Below, piece by piece: positions 61,401 through 64,000 of a stretch of 64,000 nucleotides of DNA. Every line of letters begins with the position of its first letter. Position 1 is the first letter of the stretch. The position numbers and the translations under genes were made by a program. This DNA is from an uncultured Lachnospiraceae bacterium (GTDB lineage Bacteria > Bacillota > Clostridia > Lachnospirales > Lachnospiraceae): the NCBI GenBank assembly GCA_949948735.1, contig CATLGV010000002.1, positions 1-64,000 on the forward strand, read 5' to 3'. The notes under the pieces were generated by a model. That model searched no databases. It was not told where the DNA came from and saw only the letters and a program-made list of their open reading frames with translations.

Positions 61401-61585
61401 AGGTTACGGATCACATTGCGGTATATGTCAGCGGCAATGATAAGCTTGCAAAAATCGTTAAGAAAAACGCGGATAATATCGGCGCAAAGGTGCTTGCGGA
61501 CAGCTTCCGCTACGAGCAGGGAGGTCTCTCGAAGGAGTGGAATGTCAACGGGGAGGCCGTGACCCTTGGGGTGGAGCGGCTGTAA
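58433..61585 (+). CDS. ileS: Isoleucyl-tRNA synthetase, eukaryote-like (IleS2) form
   Basis: A 1050-residue class I synthetase. HIGH appears in GKPHIGHVLTRV, KMSKS in GQKMSKSKGNAVDP, the editing domain has AWTTTPWTLPSNVAL, and zinc-type cysteines occur in YCPRCGTP and CPECGGQ. Length (1050 rather than ~930) and motifs such as NFVDREKDVEKFWREHDIF and PHCWRCDTPLIYYARESWF fit the IleS2 type shared with eukaryotes, which is generally less sensitive to mupirocin. It charges tRNA-Ile and proofreads valine. Translation starts at an ATG with AGGAGG upstream. Controlled by the T-box. Confidence 0.96.
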   Translation: MYQKVSTDMNFVDREKDVEKFWREHDIFRKSMESRKEGETYTFYDGPPTANGKPHIGHVLTRVIKDMIPRYRTMKGYMVPRKAGWDTHGLPVELEVEKLLGLNGKDQIEAYGMEPFIKKCKESVWKYKGMWEDFSGTVGFWADMEDPYVTYDDNFIESEWWALRQIWDKKLLYKGFKIVPYCPRCGTPLSSQEVAQGYKTVKERSAVVRFRVVGEDAYFLAWTTTPWTLPSNVALCVNPEETYCKVKAADGYTYYMAQALLDKVLGKLAGEEGTAAYEVLETYKGTDLERKAYEPLFDFAAGIIEKQHKQAHYITCDTYVTMTDGTGIVHIAPAFGEDDAAVGRKYDLPFVQLVNGKGELTEETSYAGVFVKKADPMILKDLEEKGLLFDAPKFEHDYPHCWRCDTPLIYYARESWFIKMTAVKEDLVRNNNTVNWIPESIGKGRFGDWLENIQDWGISRNRYWGTPLPVWECACGHQECIGSRAELADRSGNADAARVELHRPYIDEVTLPCPECGGQMRRVPEVIDCWFDSGAMPFAQHHYPFENRELFEQQFPAQFISEAVDQTRGWFYSLMAESTLLFNRAPYENVIVLGHVQDENGQKMSKSKGNAVDPFEALETYGADAIRWYFYVNSAPWLPNRFHGKAVQEGQRKFMGTLWNTYAFFVLYANIDGFDATKYTLEYEKLPVMDKWLLSKLNSVVGAVDSDLEHYRIPEAARALQEFVDEMSNWYVRRSRERFWAKGMEQDKINAYMTLYTALVTIAKAAAPMIPFMTEDIYRNLVCSLDSAAPESVHLCDFPSVDEARIDRQLEADMEAVLKAVVMGRACRNTANIKNRQPIGTMFIKAPFTLSAFYQEIIEEELNVKKVVFTEDVRDFTTYTFKPQLRTVGPKYGKQLGGIQKQLASVDGNAAMDELKSKGALAFDVDGVRVALSEEDLLIDVSQKEGYVTEADNTVTVVLDTNLTPALVEEGFVYELISKIQTMRKDSGFEVTDHIAVYVSGNDKLAKIVKKNADNIGAKVLADSFRYEQGGLSKEWNVNGEAVTLGVERL

Positions 61586-61610
61586 ACCGATAAGCTGTAA
61601 CGCGTTCAAA

Positions 61611-61636
61611 AAAGAGGGGGAGCTCCCCCTCTTTAT
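61611..61636. terminator. Bidirectional terminator between ileS and the convergent operon
   Basis: A perfect palindrome with arms AAAGAGGGGG/CCCCCTCTTT around AGCT, A-rich on the left and T-rich on the right. It serves ileS and the minus-strand cysteine-motif gene. Confidence 0.9.
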
Positions 61637-62079
61637 TGCTGATTTGCATAGATATTGGCGATTTGTATGGACTTGTCGGGAAAATTCTCCTTTAAATACA
61701 TTAGGTACTGCAGCGCGCTTCCCTCGTAAGGCTGTACATCTCCGAGCAATCCGACCTCGTAACAGTTGCGGATAACATTGATAATGCAGTCCTCGGTGTG
61801 GTCCTCCTTACAGTCCTTGCATTCACGCAGAATGTGGGCAACGGCATTTTCCAGCTCAACCTCGTCAAACACCTTAAAATCCATTGTGGGAACATGCTGT
61901 GCGCCCTCGGGAACCTCTTTTTTGGGTTCCTTTTGGTAATTCCGGATACACTGCTTTGCGTATCCGATAACGCAGTCCTCCCTCTGGCACTGGATGCATG
62001 CCGACTCTGTCCGGCAGCAGGCCTCCAGATCCTCCATTACCAGCTCCGCGTTCAGCCCCTTCTTATGTGCTTCTGCCAT
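61633..62079 (-). CDS. Cysteine-rich protein with two repeated metal-binding-like motifs
   Basis: A 148-residue soluble protein. The ATG at 62079 has AAAGGAGGTGA upstream; the GTG three codons earlier overlaps that site. Two similar blocks occur: CIQCQREDCVIGYAKQC (about 30-46) and CKDCKEDHTEDCIINVIRNC (about 90-109), both of the form CxxC-x(n)-DC(V/I)I-x5/6-C. Extra cysteines (ACC) lie before the first. This suggests zinc or Fe-S binding. I do not recognise a named family. It sits 25 nt after the DUF4317 gene, so the two share a transcript. Confidence 0.75.
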   Translation of the reverse strand: MAEAHKKGLNAELVMEDLEACCRTESACIQCQREDCVIGYAKQCIRNYQKEPKKEVPEGAQHVPTMDFKVFDEVELENAVAHILRECKDCKEDHTEDCIINVIRNCYEVGLLGDVQPYEGSALQYLMYLKENFPDKSIQIANIYANQQ

Positions 62080-62103
62080 GAAAATCACCTCCTTTCCCTA
62101 CGG

Positions 62104-63411
62104 TTAGACGGTCGTTTCCACGCCGTTCAGGTTAATTGATTCATCGGCTTCTATCGGTATCAGCAGATATTTCTGGCCGTCGATAGTCTGTGCCTTTACG
62201 TGCTCAGCCTTGTCCGGCTTCATCCGCAGAAAGACCTCTGCCCAGCGCTCCGTATCCGCAGGATTTACAGGCGCCTCCATGCTGACAAGCGTTTCAATCT
62301 GTTCGGTTTTTTCCTGATTCTCCTGTTTGGTATCCGCAAGCTCCTGCCTGAGCGTTGCGACCTCCTCGAGAAGCTTGATTTCCTTCTTTTCCTTATGGCT
62401 CCGCTCGAGCGCCTTCTCATCTACAAGATTTTTGACGGCGGGAAGCCCGTCGGAGAATTCTTCGGTAAACTGCTCCTGTATCATGGCGGCAGCGGCATCG
62501 GGAATATCGCGCTGCGACAGCACGTCCTGAATAATCTGTGTTGTCAGCGTAAAGGCCTCCGGCTCCCCGATGATCAGGCCCTCCATCTCGGCTTCGTGCT
62601 CCTGGGCCAGATCGTTCAGGCTTTCCTGAATCTGCAGCAGGACCTCGTCGCTCTGTTCGATAATCGGTGCGAGGGCAGTCTTTACAATGCTGTGGAAAGT
62701 ATTGTGCTCCTCTGTAGCCGTGCGTCTTCCGCCGCAGCCAAGCGCCGCCTCCACGAAGTCCCGGTGGGAGTCTTTGGCGTCGCGCACATAATATGTAAGC
62801 GTGTGAATGTCCGCCGAGCGTTCTGAAAAGCTTGGAAACAGAAACCCGACGTCCGGCATGCCCACGACACGGTCCTGGATGCGCACGCCGATACGGTTCT
62901 CGTCTTCACGGTAGCCCAGCCCCGGCTTGGAGAGATTTACCGGGCAGATGGCGCAGAGCAGATACTGGAAGACCTCCTCCGATTCGTCGATTTTCAGATC
63001 GTCATTCGTCCTGGTAATCACATCGTACGCGTCGTGGAAGATCAGAATCAGGTAATTCCCGACATAGTCGTAGTGCTCGATAATCATGTCGTAGAGGTGC
63101 TCCAGCAGCTCGGGATTGCGCAGCCCGCTCTCGCGCAGCCCCAGAAGGTACCGCTGCCTTCCGCCCGGTTCTTCCTCCTCTTTTGCGAAGCGCAGCTCCA
63201 GAAGATTGTTTCCGATGGTTCCCGAAAGCGTCTTTTTGGCAATTTCAAGGTATTTATAAAATTCCTCGTCCTCGAGATTGAGGAAGCTTTCATTCAGCTC
63301 GACGACCTTGTTTTTGTTGGAATCGACATAGCAGCCGCACATTCTCGTAAACGTACAGGCTTCTTTTTTAAAACGGCGTTTGAGCTCCAGAATATCTTTA
63401 TTTCTTAACAT
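62104..63411 (-). CDS. DUF4317 family protein
   Basis: A 435-residue soluble protein beginning MLRNKDILELKRRFKKEACTFTRMCGCYVDSNK, the family signature; the ATG at 63411 has GGAGGAG upstream and replaces the longer ORF-track start. The N-terminal ~280 residues include LSGTIGNNLLELRF and NYLILIFHDAYDVITRT, with conserved VGMPDVGFLFPSFS. The C-terminal third contains a coiled coil (KEKKEIKLLEEVATLRQELADTKQENQEKTEQIETL). Function is unknown; found mainly in Firmicutes, with no enzymatic motif that I recognise. Confidence 0.88.
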   Translation of the reverse strand: MLRNKDILELKRRFKKEACTFTRMCGCYVDSNKNKVVELNESFLNLEDEEFYKYLEIAKKTLSGTIGNNLLELRFAKEEEEPGGRQRYLLGLRESGLRNPELLEHLYDMIIEHYDYVGNYLILIFHDAYDVITRTNDDLKIDESEEVFQYLLCAICPVNLSKPGLGYREDENRIGVRIQDRVVGMPDVGFLFPSFSERSADIHTLTYYVRDAKDSHRDFVEAALGCGGRRTATEEHNTFHSIVKTALAPIIEQSDEVLLQIQESLNDLAQEHEAEMEGLIIGEPEAFTLTTQIIQDVLSQRDIPDAAAAMIQEQFTEEFSDGLPAVKNLVDEKALERSHKEKKEIKLLEEVATLRQELADTKQENQEKTEQIETLVSMEAPVNPADTERWAEVFLRMKPDKAEHVKAQTIDGQKYLLIPIEADESINLNGVETTV

Positions 63412-63501
63412 AATACTCCTCCGTTTGGCATATTCTTTATGCATTATAGCACAGATTCCGCATATTTTGAAACATATATGCGCGTGAAAAACAAAAATGT
63501 C

Positions 63502-63531
63502 TTGCCAAGCCGCAGGAAAAAGGAATATGAT
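63502..63531 (+). promoter_or_regulatory. Promoter of nicotinate phosphoribosyltransferase gene
   Basis: TTGCCA (63502-63507) and TATGAT (63526-63531), spacer 18 bp, 80 bp upstream of the start codon. Confidence 0.55.
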
Positions 63532-63610
63532 GATAACAGAGTCAAACAGGAGTATAACGACGGCGCACATTGATTGAAACGTCCGCGGAAGCGGGCGGAT
63601 GGAGGTTGAG

Positions 63611-64000
63611 ATGAAACAGGCAGATAAAAGAAACCTGACAATGGTAATGGATTTATACGAGCTGACGATGGCAAACGGCTATTTTAACGACGGCGACATG
63701 GCGTCGCGGGTGGCCTTTGACGTGTTTTACAGAAGGAATCCGGACAGGGGCGGGTTCACTATTTTCGCGGGGCTCGAGCAGATTGTCGAATACATAGAGA
63801 ACCTGCACTTCTCCGAGGAGGACATCGCTTATCTGCGGTCGCTGAATACCTTTACGGACGCATTTCTTGCCTATTTGAAGGACTTCAGGTTCCAGGGAGA
63901 CATCTATGCGTTTCCGGAGGGGACGGTCATGTATCCGAATGAACCGATTCTGACAGTGGTAGCGCCGCTGATTGACGCGCAGCTGGTGGAGACGGCCATT
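63611..64000 (+). CDS. pncB: Nicotinate phosphoribosyltransferase (N-terminal part, cut by window end)
   Basis: The first 130 residues of a longer protein, missing from the ORF track because it has no stop here. The start is ATG at 63611 with GGAGG upstream. MVMDLYELTMANGYF, FDVFYRRNPDRGGFTIFAGLEQIVEYI and YPNEPILTVVAPLIDAQLVET are characteristic of nicotinate phosphoribosyltransferase, which makes nicotinate mononucleotide in the Preiss-Handler route to NAD. The catalytic domain lies beyond the window. Confidence 0.93.
   Translation, partial: MKQADKRNLTMVMDLYELTMANGYFNDGDMASRVAFDVFYRRNPDRGGFTIFAGLEQIVEYIENLHFSEEDIAYLRSLNTFTDAFLAYLKDFRFQGDIYAFPEGTVMYPNEPILTVVAPLIDAQLVETAI

Overview
The window reads as a chromosomal segment of an anaerobic, moderately GC-rich member of the Clostridia, most likely Lachnospiraceae; the genus cannot be fixed from the sequence alone. 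Pointers are the short eukaryote/archaeal-type ProRS and eukaryote-like IleS (both behind T-box leaders), a transketolase split into two genes, a radical-SAM NrdG-type activase, the flavodiiron protein FprA, a THF riboswitch before folT, and lineage-typical proteins such as DUF4317, a DUF6128-like protein and a DUF5722 pair. Gene density is high, with strong AGGAGG-type ribosome binding sites. I see no rRNA, prophage, insertion sequence or CRISPR array.

Layout. 1-1.1 kb: a CPBP-type membrane protease (cut by the window edge) translationally coupled to a TetR-type repressor with a large palindromic operator. 1.2-9.8 kb: T-box(Pro)-proS, a hybrid histidine kinase, an HPr-like protein lacking the phosphorylatable histidine, D-lactate dehydrogenase, a GNAT enzyme, a double-HD c-di-GMP-type phosphodiesterase and a YesL-like membrane protein with an acidic tail. 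10-13.2 kb: a stand-alone multi-sugar ABC ATPase (MsmX/UgpC type), a CdaR-like regulator and a conserved hypothetical. 13.2-19.8 kb: nrdG-like activase, tadA, then fprA divergent from a hemerythrin-response regulator fusion (an oxygen/NO-flavoured pair), a glycosyltransferase and a DnaQ-like exonuclease. 19.8-24.9 kb: a 33-residue membrane peptide, a VanW-type cell-wall protein, an orphan PurM/HypE-fold protein, a coupled Lrp-aminotransferase pair and trmL.

24.9-31.4 kb: xylulokinase, glycerol kinase, an ABC exporter half-transporter, three tRNAs (Phe-GAA, Gly-TCC, Gly-GCC) and murI, which ends inside a 19-bp bidirectional terminator. 31.4-43.4 kb: a YtrA-type GntR-ABC operon, an AEC carrier, a lipoprotein, folT under a THF riboswitch, a membrane-anchored Mrr-like nuclease with ylmH, a MATE exporter, an XRE-orotate phosphoribosyltransferase-like fusion, and a PspA envelope-stress operon (pspA, zinc-ribbon membrane protein, SPFH protein, small membrane protein).

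43.5-48.8 kb: a pentose operon with a ribulokinase-like FGGY kinase, AraD, a ROK sugar kinase and split transketolase, which together would carry L-ribulose to L-ribulose 5-phosphate to D-xylulose 5-phosphate and into the pentose phosphate pathway. 48.9-58.1 kb: a chemoreceptor, a methyltransferase that may be translated from a leaderless mRNA, a large exported protein with a possibly dead C39-like domain, and two tandem secreted DUF5722 glycosidase-like proteins. 58.1-64 kb: T-box(Ile)-ileS, a cysteine-motif protein with a DUF4317 protein, and the start of nicotinate phosphoribosyltransferase.

The most interesting items are the XRE-OPRT fusion, the hemerythrin-response regulator facing fprA, the DUF5722 pair, the His-less HPr paralogue and the tandem-cysteine-motif protein. 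No single new defence or mobile system was recognised.
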